A stretch of 64,000 nucleotides of DNA from NCBI RefSeq assembly GCF_009498235.1, contig NZ_CP044205.1, positions 3,101,389-3,165,388 on the forward strand. Reading direction: 5' to 3'. Positions 37,921 through 46,516 of the stretch are shown here, piece after piece; position 1 is the first letter of the stretch, and every line of letters begins with the position of its first letter. The notes beneath the pieces were generated by a model, which had not been told where the DNA came from, searched no databases, and saw only the letters and a list, made by a program, of their open reading frames with translations. The DNA is from Candidatus Methylospira mobilis. Lineage in GTDB: Bacteria; Pseudomonadota; Gammaproteobacteria; Methylococcales; Methylococcaceae. Made by a program: the position numbers and the translations under genes.

Positions 37921-40422
37921 TCAAAACAGAGATTCGATCGCGGTTGAGGAACCTTTCGGTGCCGACTTAGGCTCAGCAGGCTGCTCTATCACCGGAGCAG
38001 GCGCTTCATCATCTCCCCGCTCAAGCGGCGCGTTCTCGCCGGAAGACGGATCGGCCTGCAGACTGGAGGCTCCACCCGGCGCCTGACCTTCAGGGAATAT
38101 CTCGAATGCCCCCTCTTCATCGCTTTCTTCCTCGGACGCTCCCCCCCTGTCTTCGTTGATGCGTCCGGAGGTCAAGCCTTCGGGTACGGCAAAGCTGGTT
38201 TCAGGCACGCCTTTAAGCGCTTCCTTCATGTAAGCTATCCACATCGGCAAGGCGGCATGGCCGCCCGTTTCACCATCACCCAGCGGTTTATAGGAGTCGA
38301 AGCCCATCCAGGCGACGGCGACCAGGGCCGGGCTGTACCCGTTAAACCAGGCATCGCGCACCTCGTTGGTCGTGCCGGTTTTACCGGCAATATCGGAACG
38401 CCCGAGTTGCAGCGCTCGTGTCGCCGTACCCATGCGCACGACATCCTGCAACATGGAATTGATCATGTAGTGCACCTGGGGAGTCAGCACCCGCGGCGCA
38501 ACGCGGCTTTCTCCAGTCCCTCCGGCAGCGGATTGATCGCACTCATTGCAGGCAACCAGCGGCGTAGCGCGAAACAGGGTCGCTCCGTCCTGGGTCAGAA
38601 TATGATCTATCAGATAAGGCTCCACGCGCGAGCCGCCGTTGGCGAATACGGCGAAGGCGCCGGCCATGCGCAACGGCGAAGCCGTTCCGCTGCCCAGCGC
38701 CAGCGTCAACGAATGAGGCAGTTCGGATTCCAGAAATCCGAAGCGCCTGGCCATTTCCAGCGCGCGCGGCAAGCCGATTTCGCGCAACAGCCTGATGGAA
38801 ACCATGTTGCGGGAATGCGCCAGCGCCATCCGGAGCCGCGTAGGCCCGTAAAACCGTCCGGAATAGTTCTGCGGACGCCAGACGCCGCCGGGAATGGACG
38901 GATCGTAATAAACGAAGGGCGCGTCATTAATGACGCTGGCCGGCGTATAACCTGCCTCGAGCGCAGCAGAATAGAGTATCGGCTTAAATCCGGACCCCGG
39001 CTGACGCTGGGACTGCGTGGCGCGATTGAAGTTGCTTTGCTGAAAGTCGAACCCGCCCATCGCGCTGACGATAGCTCCATTGGACGGATCCAGCGATATC
39101 AGCGCGCCCTCCACCTCCGGCACTTGCGTCAAAACCCAGCGCCCTTGATCGTTTTTGCGCAGACGGATCACATCGCCCGGCTTTAGCACCGCCTTGACCG
39201 ATCTCGCCCCCGCCCATCGCACCGCATCCCAATCCAGGCGCGCCCGGCTTTTATCCGCCAGATAAAGATCGGCCTCGCGATCCCTGGTCTCGAGCACCAG
39301 AGCGCCCACGGTATCGCCCATCGGTATGACATCGCCGAGCGCTTCCTGCCAGGCCTTTTCGGTCGATTGTTTTTTCAGCTCTACATGACGCTTCACGCCG
39401 CGGAAACCGTGACGTTCGTCGTATTCGTGCAAAGTCTCGCGCAATGCGTTTTCGGCCGCCAGCTGCAAACGCGAATCGACCGTCGTGTAGACCTTGTAGC
39501 CGTTCAGGTAGGCGTCTTCGCCATATTGTTCATAGACTTCATTACGCACCATTTCCGCAATATAAGGCGCCTGCAATTCGGTCTGGGCGGTAAACAGTCC
39601 CGCTTTCATCGGCTCCGCCAAAGCCTTGTCGCATTGCTCGTCGCTGATCATGCCCAGCTTGAGCATGCGCTTGAGCACATAGTCGCGCCGCACTTGCGCG
39701 CGATCCGGGTTGGTTACCGGATTGAAGGTAGAAGGCGCCTTGGGTACTCCGGCGACGGTGGCCAGCTCGGCCAGCGTCAGTTCGCCCACGGATTTCCCAT
39801 AGTACACCTGAGCCGCGGCCGCAACGCCGTAGGCATGATGACCGAAGTAAATCTTGTTGAGATACAACTCCAGTATCTGCTGTTTCGGCAACAAGGATTC
39901 GATCTTGATCGCCAGCAGGATTTCGTTGATCTTGCGGAAAAATGTTTTCTCGGTGCTCAAAAAAAAGTTTCTGGCCACCTGCATGGTGATGGTGCTGCCG
40001 CCCTGCCGCTTCTCCCCGGTTGCCGCGTAGACGACGGCAGCTCGCAGCAAACCCTGGTAATCGACACCCGGATGATCGAAAAAGCGGTCGTCCTCCGCCG
40101 CCAGGAAAGCATTAATCACCTGTTTGGGCACCTCGTCGAAACTCAGCGGGCTGCGTTTTTTCTCGCCGAACTGGGCAATCAGTTTGCCGTCCTTGCTGTA
40201 GACGCTCATCGGAATCTGATAACGCATGTCGCGCAACACTTCCACATCAGGAAGCCTGGGTTCCAGGTAAGCATAAACGCTGTAAGCGACAATGCCGGCT
40301 ATGCATAATCCGGCAAAAGCCAGCTTAAACAGGAAGCCGAAAAATGCGCCTAACAGACTGGGCTTGCGTTTTGATTTCTGAGGCCGCCGCGATGGCTGCT
40401 GAGGAGGGTTGTTTGTAGCCAA
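37921..40422 (-). CDS. mrcA: Penicillin-binding protein 1A (bifunctional)
   Basis: Polymerises and cross-links peptidoglycan. The 833-residue protein has a cytoplasmic basic tail, one TM (about 28-48), a family 51 glycosyltransferase domain with the catalytic Glu in AAEDDRFFDHPG and GGSTITMQVARNFFLS, and the OB-like insertion typical of PBP1A. The transpeptidase has SxxK in PGSGFKP, SxN in AHSRNMVS, and KTG in AGKTGTTNEVRDAWF. The C-terminal tail is acidic and proline-rich. It ends just upstream of a GC-poor gap. Confidence 0.95.
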   Translation of the reverse strand: MATNNPPQQPSRRPQKSKRKPSLLGAFFGFLFKLAFAGLCIAGIVAYSVYAYLEPRLPDVEVLRDMRYQIPMSVYSKDGKLIAQFGEKKRSPLSFDEVPKQVINAFLAAEDDRFFDHPGVDYQGLLRAAVVYAATGEKRQGGSTITMQVARNFFLSTEKTFFRKINEILLAIKIESLLPKQQILELYLNKIYFGHHAYGVAAAAQVYYGKSVGELTLAELATVAGVPKAPSTFNPVTNPDRAQVRRDYVLKRMLKLGMISDEQCDKALAEPMKAGLFTAQTELQAPYIAEMVRNEVYEQYGEDAYLNGYKVYTTVDSRLQLAAENALRETLHEYDERHGFRGVKRHVELKKQSTEKAWQEALGDVIPMGDTVGALVLETRDREADLYLADKSRARLDWDAVRWAGARSVKAVLKPGDVIRLRKNDQGRWVLTQVPEVEGALISLDPSNGAIVSAMGGFDFQQSNFNRATQSQRQPGSGFKPILYSAALEAGYTPASVINDAPFVYYDPSIPGGVWRPQNYSGRFYGPTRLRMALAHSRNMVSIRLLREIGLPRALEMARRFGFLESELPHSLTLALGSGTASPLRMAGAFAVFANGGSRVEPYLIDHILTQDGATLFRATPLVACNECDQSAAGGTGESRVAPRVLTPQVHYMINSMLQDVVRMGTATRALQLGRSDIAGKTGTTNEVRDAWFNGYSPALVAVAWMGFDSYKPLGDGETGGHAALPMWIAYMKEALKGVPETSFAVPEGLTSGRINEDRGGASEEESDEEGAFEIFPEGQAPGGASSLQADPSSGENAPLERGDDEAPAPVIEQPAEPKSAPKGSSTAIESLF

Positions 40423-40986
40423 GTTTACCGTTAATAATTGTTTTTACAACAAAACCTTATACTTTGAAAAGCACCTTGATCCATCAAACCGGCGCCATGC
40501 AGAAAGGACAGGCTCGTTATCGTGTTCGAATAAAAACTGCAGGATAAAACCCATACGCAGCAATAAATCCACATAATAATACAGAACCGCAAAGTTTACT
40601 GATAAATTTAAGCATGCTTTTATTATTGCCTTAAGATGGGGAGGCCATGCTAAGTGATCATGTATAAACGAATAGCGTTTATCCGTCGCCAAGATTAGCC
40701 AGATACGAAGCTTGGCGTTCACCGGCGACGGATAAACCTTGTTGAACTGAACCGCCTGGCACGACGGTTGATATGGGGATTTGATATCCTTGGCAGTACC
40801 CGGCTTGTCAAGCTACTTGCATTTTCGCCGGGGTACGAAACGTGGACATCGAGAAAGATAACGGCATTCAACCGGTTTTTTGAGCGCGTTGACGCATCTG
40901 ATTCCGGGTTTTTCCTGCCGGTCAAACCTATAACACAGCCGTTTCCCCGATGATCGAACACCTTTTTTTGAAACTTCGTCTGCGCA
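40423..40986. other. Intergenic region with a strong inverted repeat
   Basis: Upstream of mrcA, about 560 bp with no supportable gene. It holds a perfect 14-bp inverted repeat, GTTTATCCGTCGCC (40677-40690) with GGCGACGGATAAAC (40724-40737), around a 33-bp loop that itself contains CCAAG/CTTGG. It may be a small transposon end or a transcription terminator-like hairpin. Debris of insertion sequences begins to its right. Confidence 0.5.
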
Positions 40987-41462
40987 TTATTCAACGCGGC
41001 GGCCCCCGCAGCTCTCAGCCGGTAACAGGCGCTTCAGCAGCGGCAGGTTTACGACGGATTCCGGCAACAGATCGGCCCACTGACGCAAGCGTCCTTCGCC
41101 GCAGCACGGACAGCGTTCGATCTGCTGTTGCGCCACCCGTCGCTTGAACTGTTCGGCGGATTCGAGCGCGACCGGAACCGGTGGCGGCACCTCCAACGCT
41201 GCTCGGGCCAGAGCCAGACGCTGTGATTTCACTGCCGACGACAGCAGGCCGTAGTGGCGAATGCGCTTGAAACCCGGAGGCAGTACATGCTGCAGAACGC
41301 GGCCGATAAAGTCCACGCCATTGATGTGGGTGATGCGTTTGCCGCCGTGGTCGTCGGCCCGTACCCGCAGCAGCACCTGGTCTCGTTCGAGAGCGACGAT
41401 GCGTTCGTTGGAAAGGGCGGTACGGTGGGTATAGCGTGACAAATACGCCAACACGGGGCAGT
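40987..41462 (-). pseudogene. IS91-family transposase, C-terminal remnant
   Basis: The frame encodes the C-terminal part of an IS91-type (Y2, rolling-circle) transposase: CPVLAYLSRYTHRTALSNER, the HGGKRITHINGVDFIGRVLQHVLPPGFKRIRHYGLLS segment, and a zinc motif CPCCGEG near the end. The N-terminal half, including the HUH motif, is missing: at about 41465 the homology is replaced by an IS3-type fragment on the opposite strand. The gene is therefore dead. Confidence 0.85.
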
Positions 41463-41475
41463 CCATATTGTTCAA

Positions 41476-41766
41476 ATGCCTATCAGGCTTTTGCTGGCCA
41501 AGCACCAACTGATTTGCAGCATGAGCAAGAAAGGTGACTGCTACGATCATGCCGCCATGGAAAGCTGGAATCACAGCTTTAAAGTCGAGGCTATCCACGG
41601 CGAGCGATTCCAGACCAGGGATGATGCCAAACACCACGTCTTCGATTACATCGAAGTGTATTACAATAGGAAACGGCTTCATTCGAAACTGGGCTATTTG
41701 TCCCCAGAGGCCTTTGAACTTAAAAATGTCGCTTAGCAAAGTGTCTGCTGAATCTGGGCAGGATCA
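41476..41766 (+). pseudogene. IS3-family transposase OrfB, C-terminal fragment and right end
   Basis: The 86-residue frame has CSMSKKGDCYDHAAMESWNHSFKVEAIHG, with the last catalytic Glu of the DDE triad, and VFDYIEVYYNRKRLHSKLGYLSPEAFE, the typical OrfB end. The upstream two-thirds of the transposase are missing. About 5 bp after the stop, TGTCTGCTGAATCTGGGCAG (from 41742) looks like the right terminal repeat. The fragment abuts the IS91 remnant, so one event joined or truncated both. Confidence 0.85.
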
Positions 41767-41852
41767 GACGTGACCTTCTGCGTCCGGACGGACTTGCAGC
41801 GTGTCTCGACAGCCCCCACCCGCTACCCCAGCAGGCGGCAGAAAAGACAAGC

Positions 41853-42176
41853 TTAATTGCCGAATAAAAAATAGCACGCTTCACGGATCTGGATTGCGGC
41901 GAAACTGCTGGGAGTCGATGCGGCATAGTGCAGCACGCATTCCGAACGCGTGGTCGGGCCGAACCAGGTTGCCGGGTTTTCCGGCGGCGCGGTATAGCCG
42001 GGAAATTCCTTGCGGCATTGCATTACCCGCTCGACGGCGACGGTGTCGTTCAGCGCGCCGGGCAGCGTGTCGAGCACGCAGCTCTGATAGCTGTCGGGCG
42101 ACGAAAACAGCCCGGCACCGGCATTGCCCGCCCGCAACAGCAACGCGGCGATCAGGAATACTGCATGCTGACGCAT
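41853..42176 (-). CDS. Small exported protein of unknown function
   Basis: A 107-residue protein with a clean signal peptide (MRQHAVFLIAALLLRAGNAGA, cleavage after AGA). The mature part has four cysteines (in SCVLD, QCRKEF, ECVLHY and ACYFLF), probably forming two disulfides in the periplasm. I do not recognise the family. The start lies within the 3' end of dnaE (25-bp overlap), so it is probably translated from dnaE mRNA. Its other side is the IS graveyard. Confidence 0.7.
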   Translation of the reverse strand: MRQHAVFLIAALLLRAGNAGAGLFSSPDSYQSCVLDTLPGALNDTVAVERVMQCRKEFPGYTAPPENPATWFGPTTRSECVLHYAASTPSSFAAIQIREACYFLFGN

Positions 42177-45100
42177 TCGACACCCAGGCGCGCGCGCAGG
42201 CGACGCAATAATTCATCGCCCGGAGTCACCCGCCAGGTGTCGCCCAGCAGCAGTTCCGTTTCCGCGCTAATCCCGCGATAGAGGATGCTGACCGGACACG
42301 GCCCGCCGGCATAAGGCTTCAGGATCGTCATCAGCACATCGGCATAGTCCAGCGGCTCGCTTTCCGCCGCATTCAATTTCAGCGACAAAGCGCGCGCATA
42401 CTGCCCACGCGCCTGCTCGATGCTGCACAAGCGCTCGGCGGTCAGGCGCATTTGCCCGGAAAAGTCGTCGACGCCCAACCCGCCCTCGACTACCAGCAGC
42501 GTATCCTTGAGCAGCAAGTCGCGATTTTGCTCGTAAACATCCGAGAACACCGCCACTTCCAGCCGCCCGCTGCGATCGTCCAGCGTCGCGAAGCCCATGC
42601 GTTTGCCGTTCTTGTTTTGCTTGGTGCGCAAATCGACCACCAGACCGGCGACTACCGCGCGCGTTTCGCTGTTGCGGCCAAAACCGCGATTTTCTTCCAC
42701 GTACAGCTTGCCGAGTTTGGCGGTGGTCATATGCGCCAGTTCGGCCTCGTATTGCGTAATCGGATGCCCGGTCAGATAAAGGCCCAGTATCGCCTTTTCA
42801 TTGGACAGACGCTGCTCTTCGCTCCACGGTTCGATCTGGATTTGCGGCAAGTTAACCGGACATTCCGGCTCGTCCAGCATCAGGCCGAACAAATCGTGCT
42901 GCCCGGTTTCGGCCATTTTGCCATGCTGCTCGGCCGCCTTCAGCGCATCCGGCAATTCGGCGATATGACGGGCGCGGTTGCCATCGAAGCTGTCCATCGC
43001 TCCGGCATGAATCAGCGCCTCCAGCACGCGCCGGTTGACCTTGCGCAAGTCGATACGGCGGCAGAAATCGAACAGGTTGGCGTAAGGCCCCTGCGCGTCG
43101 CGCTGACGGATGATGTCTTCGATGGCATTTTCGCCGACGCCCTTCAGTGCGCCCAGGCCGTAGACGATGCTGTTGCTGTCGCGCGCGACAAAACGATAGT
43201 TCGAGCTGTTGATATCGGGCGGCACGATCTCCAGCTTCATCTCGCGGCATTCCTCAATCAGCACCACCACTTTATCGGTGTTGTCCATATCGGCGGACAA
43301 TACCGCCGCCATGAATTCGGACGGATAATGCGCCTTCAGCCAGGCGGTCTGATAGGCCACCAGCGCATAGGCCGCCGAATGCGATTTGTTGAAACCGTAC
43401 TCGGCGAACTTTTCCATCAGGTCGAAGATATAGCTGGCCGTCGTTTCCTCGACCTGTCGCCCTATCGAACCGCTGACGAAAATTGCGCGCTGCTGGGCCA
43501 TTTCCTCGGCCTTTTTCTTGCCCATCGCGCGGCGCAGCAGATCGGCGCCGCCCAGCGTGTAACCGGCCAGTTCCTGGGCGATCTGCATCACCTGTTCCTG
43601 GTAGACGATCACGCCGTAGGTCGGTTTGAGGATGTTTTCCAGGCTGGCATGCGGGTATTCGACCTTGGCGCGCCCCTGTTTACGGTTGATGAAGTCGTCG
43701 ACCATGCCCGACTGCAACGGCCCCGGACGGAACAAGGCCACCAGCGCGATGATGTCTTCGAAGCAGTCCGGCTGCAAACGCCGGATCAAGTCCTTCATGC
43801 CGCGCGATTCGAGCTGGAATACGGCAGTGGTGGCGCAACGCTTGAGCAGGGAGTAGGACTCGGGGTCGTCGCGCGGGATCAGGTTGATATCGACCGGCGT
43901 TTCACCTGCATTGGCGCGGCGGCGGTTAATGGCTTCGACCGCCCAGTCGATGATGGTCAGCGTGCGCAAGCCGAGGAAGTCGAACTTGACCAGCCCCACC
44001 GCTTCGACATCGTCCTTGTCGAACTGCGTAACCAGATTGTCGCCGCCCTGTTCGCAATACAGCGGCGAAAAGTCGATCAGCTGCGACGGCGCAATCACCA
44101 CGCCGCCCGCGTGCTTGCCGGCATTACGGGTGATGCCTTCCAGGCTTTTCGCCAGATCGATCAATGCGCGAACTTCATCATCCTGCTCATAGACCCTGGC
44201 CAGGTCTTCGCTGTCGTTCAGTGCCTTGTCCAGCGTCATGTTCAGTTCGAACGGGATCAGCTTGGCGATGCGGTCGACAAAACCGTAAGGGTGTCCGAGC
44301 ACGCGCCCGACGTCGCGCACCACCGCCTTGGCGGCCATGCTGCCGTAGGTGATGATCTGCGAAACGCGATCGCGTCCGTAATGGCGCGAGACGTAATCGA
44401 TCACTTCGTCGCGGCGCTCCATGCAGAAGTCGATATCGAAGTCGGGCATGGAAACGCGTTCGGGGTTCAAAAAGCGTTCGAACAGCAGATCGAATTCGAG
44501 CGGATCGAGATCGGTGATTTTCAGCGCGTAGGCCACCAGCGACCCGGCCCCCGAACCACGTCCCGGTCCGACCGGGATGCCGTTGTTTTTCGCCCACTGG
44601 ATAAAGTCGGCCACGATCAGAAAATAGCCGGGAAAGCCCATCTGCTTGATAACGCCCAGCTCGATTTCCAGCCGGTCGTAATAGCGCTGATATTTTTCCG
44701 GGTGGGCGGCGCTGTCCGGAAACAGGATGCGCATGCGCTGCTCCAGACCCTTGCGCGACTCATCACTGAAGAAATCCTCCAGCGTCATTTCGGGTGGAAC
44801 CGGGAAATCGGGCAGATAGCTTTTGCCCAGCGTCAGGCTCAGATTACAGCGCTTGGCGATTTCGACGGTGTTCTGCAAGGCTTCCGGAATATCGGCAAAC
44901 AGCTCGCACATTTCGTCGGCGCTGCGCAGATATTGCTGCTCGCTGTAATCGCGCGGACGCCGCGCGTCGTCCAGCACCCGGCCCTGATGAATGCAGACGC
45001 GCGCTTCATGGGCGTCGAATTCTTCGGCTTTCAGGAAGCGCACGTCGTTGGTCGCAACCGGCGGCACATCGAACTCGACGGCCAGATCGAGCGCGGCATC

Positions 45101-45643
45101 CAGGTAGATTTCTTCGCCGGGACGCCCGGTGCGCTGCAATTCCAGGTAAAAGCGGTTTTCGAACAGCGGCAGCCAGTGTTCGAGTTCGCGGCGCGCTTCA
45201 TCGGCGTTATCCGCGAGCAAGGCCTGGCCGATACGCCCCTCGCGCGCGCCGGAAAGCGCGATCAAGCCCTGATTGCAGTCGTTCAGCCACTCGGTCATCA
45301 GCATCGGAACGCCCTGATGCTGATTTTCCTGATAACTGCGCGACACCAGCGCGGTGAGATTGCGATATCCCTGTTCGTTTTGCACCAGCAGCGTCAGCCG
45401 ATGCGGGCGCGCCGGTTCCTGCGGGTTGAAGAACCAGACATCGGAGCCTGCTATCGGTTTGATGCCCGCGCCCATCGCTGCTTTATAAAATTTGACCAGC
45501 GAGAACATATTGGACTGGTCTGTCACCGCCACTGCGGGCATGCCTAACGCGGCCACCTGTTTTATCAGAGGCTTGATGCGGACGATGCCGTCTACCAGAG
45601 AGTATTCGGTGTGGAGACGGAGGTGGATGAACTTATGAGGCAT
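42152..45643 (-). CDS. dnaE: DNA polymerase III subunit alpha
   Basis: The replicative polymerase, 1163 residues, near the E. coli length. The N-terminal PHP domain starts FIHLRLHTEYSLVDG. Catalytic aspartates lie in MPDFDIDFCMERRDEVI, with GRGSGAGSLVAYALKITDLDP and YGFNKSHSAAYALVAYQTAWLKAHYP. The helix-hairpin-helix, OB-fold (VAGLVVDLRTKQNKNGKRMGF) and C-terminal parts follow. The region directly upstream of the start (from 45651) is a hairpin-rich repeat, so the dnaE leader mRNA would be made of it. Confidence 0.97.
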   Translation of the reverse strand: MPHKFIHLRLHTEYSLVDGIVRIKPLIKQVAALGMPAVAVTDQSNMFSLVKFYKAAMGAGIKPIAGSDVWFFNPQEPARPHRLTLLVQNEQGYRNLTALVSRSYQENQHQGVPMLMTEWLNDCNQGLIALSGAREGRIGQALLADNADEARRELEHWLPLFENRFYLELQRTGRPGEEIYLDAALDLAVEFDVPPVATNDVRFLKAEEFDAHEARVCIHQGRVLDDARRPRDYSEQQYLRSADEMCELFADIPEALQNTVEIAKRCNLSLTLGKSYLPDFPVPPEMTLEDFFSDESRKGLEQRMRILFPDSAAHPEKYQRYYDRLEIELGVIKQMGFPGYFLIVADFIQWAKNNGIPVGPGRGSGAGSLVAYALKITDLDPLEFDLLFERFLNPERVSMPDFDIDFCMERRDEVIDYVSRHYGRDRVSQIITYGSMAAKAVVRDVGRVLGHPYGFVDRIAKLIPFELNMTLDKALNDSEDLARVYEQDDEVRALIDLAKSLEGITRNAGKHAGGVVIAPSQLIDFSPLYCEQGGDNLVTQFDKDDVEAVGLVKFDFLGLRTLTIIDWAVEAINRRRANAGETPVDINLIPRDDPESYSLLKRCATTAVFQLESRGMKDLIRRLQPDCFEDIIALVALFRPGPLQSGMVDDFINRKQGRAKVEYPHASLENILKPTYGVIVYQEQVMQIAQELAGYTLGGADLLRRAMGKKKAEEMAQQRAIFVSGSIGRQVEETTASYIFDLMEKFAEYGFNKSHSAAYALVAYQTAWLKAHYPSEFMAAVLSADMDNTDKVVVLIEECREMKLEIVPPDINSSNYRFVARDSNSIVYGLGALKGVGENAIEDIIRQRDAQGPYANLFDFCRRIDLRKVNRRVLEALIHAGAMDSFDGNRARHIAELPDALKAAEQHGKMAETGQHDLFGLMLDEPECPVNLPQIQIEPWSEEQRLSNEKAILGLYLTGHPITQYEAELAHMTTAKLGKLYVEENRGFGRNSETRAVVAGLVVDLRTKQNKNGKRMGFATLDDRSGRLEVAVFSDVYEQNRDLLLKDTLLVVEGGLGVDDFSGQMRLTAERLCSIEQARGQYARALSLKLNAAESEPLDYADVLMTILKPYAGGPCPVSILYRGISAETELLLGDTWRVTPGDELLRRLRARLGVECVSMQYS

Positions 45644-45650
45644 GGGAATG

Positions 45651-45924
45651 TTTCGCTACGCGAAGATTTATTTTTAATGTGGGTATCCGCACCCACGGGC
45701 GTGATACTTTTCTTTGCGCGGCCAAAGAAAAGTATCCAAAAGAAAGGCCGCCCAGTGGCCGCTTGCTCCCTGCGCTTCTCGCTTTTGGCGGGGGTCTGCA
45801 GAAGGGCTATCCTAGCCCTCTGCAGACGCGATTCATCCCTGAATCGCCCCTTCGGGCTATTCCCGCCAAAAGCTGCGATGCTCGGCGCGGCCAATGGGAG
45901 GGAAGATCAAAAGCATTGTTGTTT
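45651..45924 (+). repeat. Hairpin-rich dispersed element, left copy
   Basis: A 274-bp element almost identical to the inverted copy at 47044-47314. It contains several stems: GTGGGT/ACCCAC (near 45680), ACTTTTCTTT/AAAGAAAAGT (45706-45733), CTGCAG...AGGGCTA/TAGCCCT...CTGCAG, GATTCA/TGAATC, and a long outer pair CTTTTGGCGGG/CCCGCCAAAAG. Open frames in it are by-products of the base composition. It begins 8 bp from the dnaE start codon. The copy carries no transposase. Confidence 0.85.
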
Positions 45925-46011
45925 CTCATTCTGATTACAACCTGACTATGAGAAACAATGACCTGCTTTCTAACGCTATTTTTCTCGATAGTATAAAAGC
46001 CATACTTATAT

Positions 46012-46131
46012 CCTGAATCCGTGGTAGTTAGAGTCAACAGTATGATTTTATAAGAAATTCACGTTCATTTTGAGTGAAGCAAAAAGCGGCGAATTCATAT
46101 GAATATTCCGAAAACCGACCACGGATTCAGG
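46012..46131. mobile_element. 120-bp miniature element with 14-bp inverted ends and TTATAT duplication
   Basis: CCTGAATCCGTGGT (46012-46025) and its perfect reverse complement (46118-46131) bound a short AT-rich core. TTATAT flanks both ends directly (46006-46011 and 46132-46137), as a 6-bp target duplication. No coding capacity. It sits downstream of the two-gene cassette, inside the inverted repeat pair. Confidence 0.75.
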
Positions 46132-46162
46132 TTATATGGTAGCTCTGAATTATCTATTAGAA

Positions 46163-46516
46163 CTACTCAGTCTTGAAGCTTTCCCACTCTGGCGCATGCA
46201 TTAATACTGCAGCGCAATCATCTCTATCCCAAATAGTTTTTGTTTTGCCCCAATAGAAAAAATGTGACTTTACATCCTTAAATGGCTTTTCACTGTTTTT
46301 ACCTACCTTCGTATAGAGCACTACAAAATCACCTACATTGACACTTTTATCAGGAAACCAATAAGTGTGATAAACGTCATTCGTTACAGCATTATTTAAA
46401 TGGGCTGACTGAATAAGCAAAAACTCACCTACATTTCCAGCAGACTCTACTTTCATAACGATACGTTCCTTATCAAGATCACCTTGATCCCTAATATTTG
46501 TGATCTTAAGTCTCAT
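46163..46516 (-). CDS. Small beta-rich protein, second gene of an AT-rich cassette
   Basis: A 117-residue soluble protein, no signal or TM. It is predicted to be mostly beta strands, with motifs HTYWFPDKSVNVGDFVVLYTKVG and SHFFYWGKTKTIWDRDDCAAVLMHAPEW. From memory, similar short proteins with a YWG...IW..xGD.AVLL pattern recur in bacteria and resemble the lamin-tail-like beta-sandwich; I could not test this. It overlaps the upstream membrane-protein gene by 4 bp (ATGA), so the two are one unit. GC content is well below that of dnaE and rfbD, suggesting transfer. Confidence 0.75.
   Translation of the reverse strand: MRLKITNIRDQGDLDKERIVMKVESAGNVGEFLLIQSAHLNNAVTNDVYHTYWFPDKSVNVGDFVVLYTKVGKNSEKPFKDVKSHFFYWGKTKTIWDRDDCAAVLMHAPEWESFKTE

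Noticed and set aside
38257-40308. Long plus-strand frames opposite mrcA
   Set aside because: Shadows of a high-GC gene on the other strand.
42452-45547. A 1031-codon open frame antisense to dnaE
   Set aside because: It mirrors the codon structure of dnaE on the other strand; it lacks any recognisable domain and has no ribosome binding site.
45611-45945. Open frames in the hairpin-rich element (both copies, including 46980-47364)
   Set aside because: They appear in two frames, differ in start between the copies and are explained by repeat structure; proteins of this type are known spurious calls.
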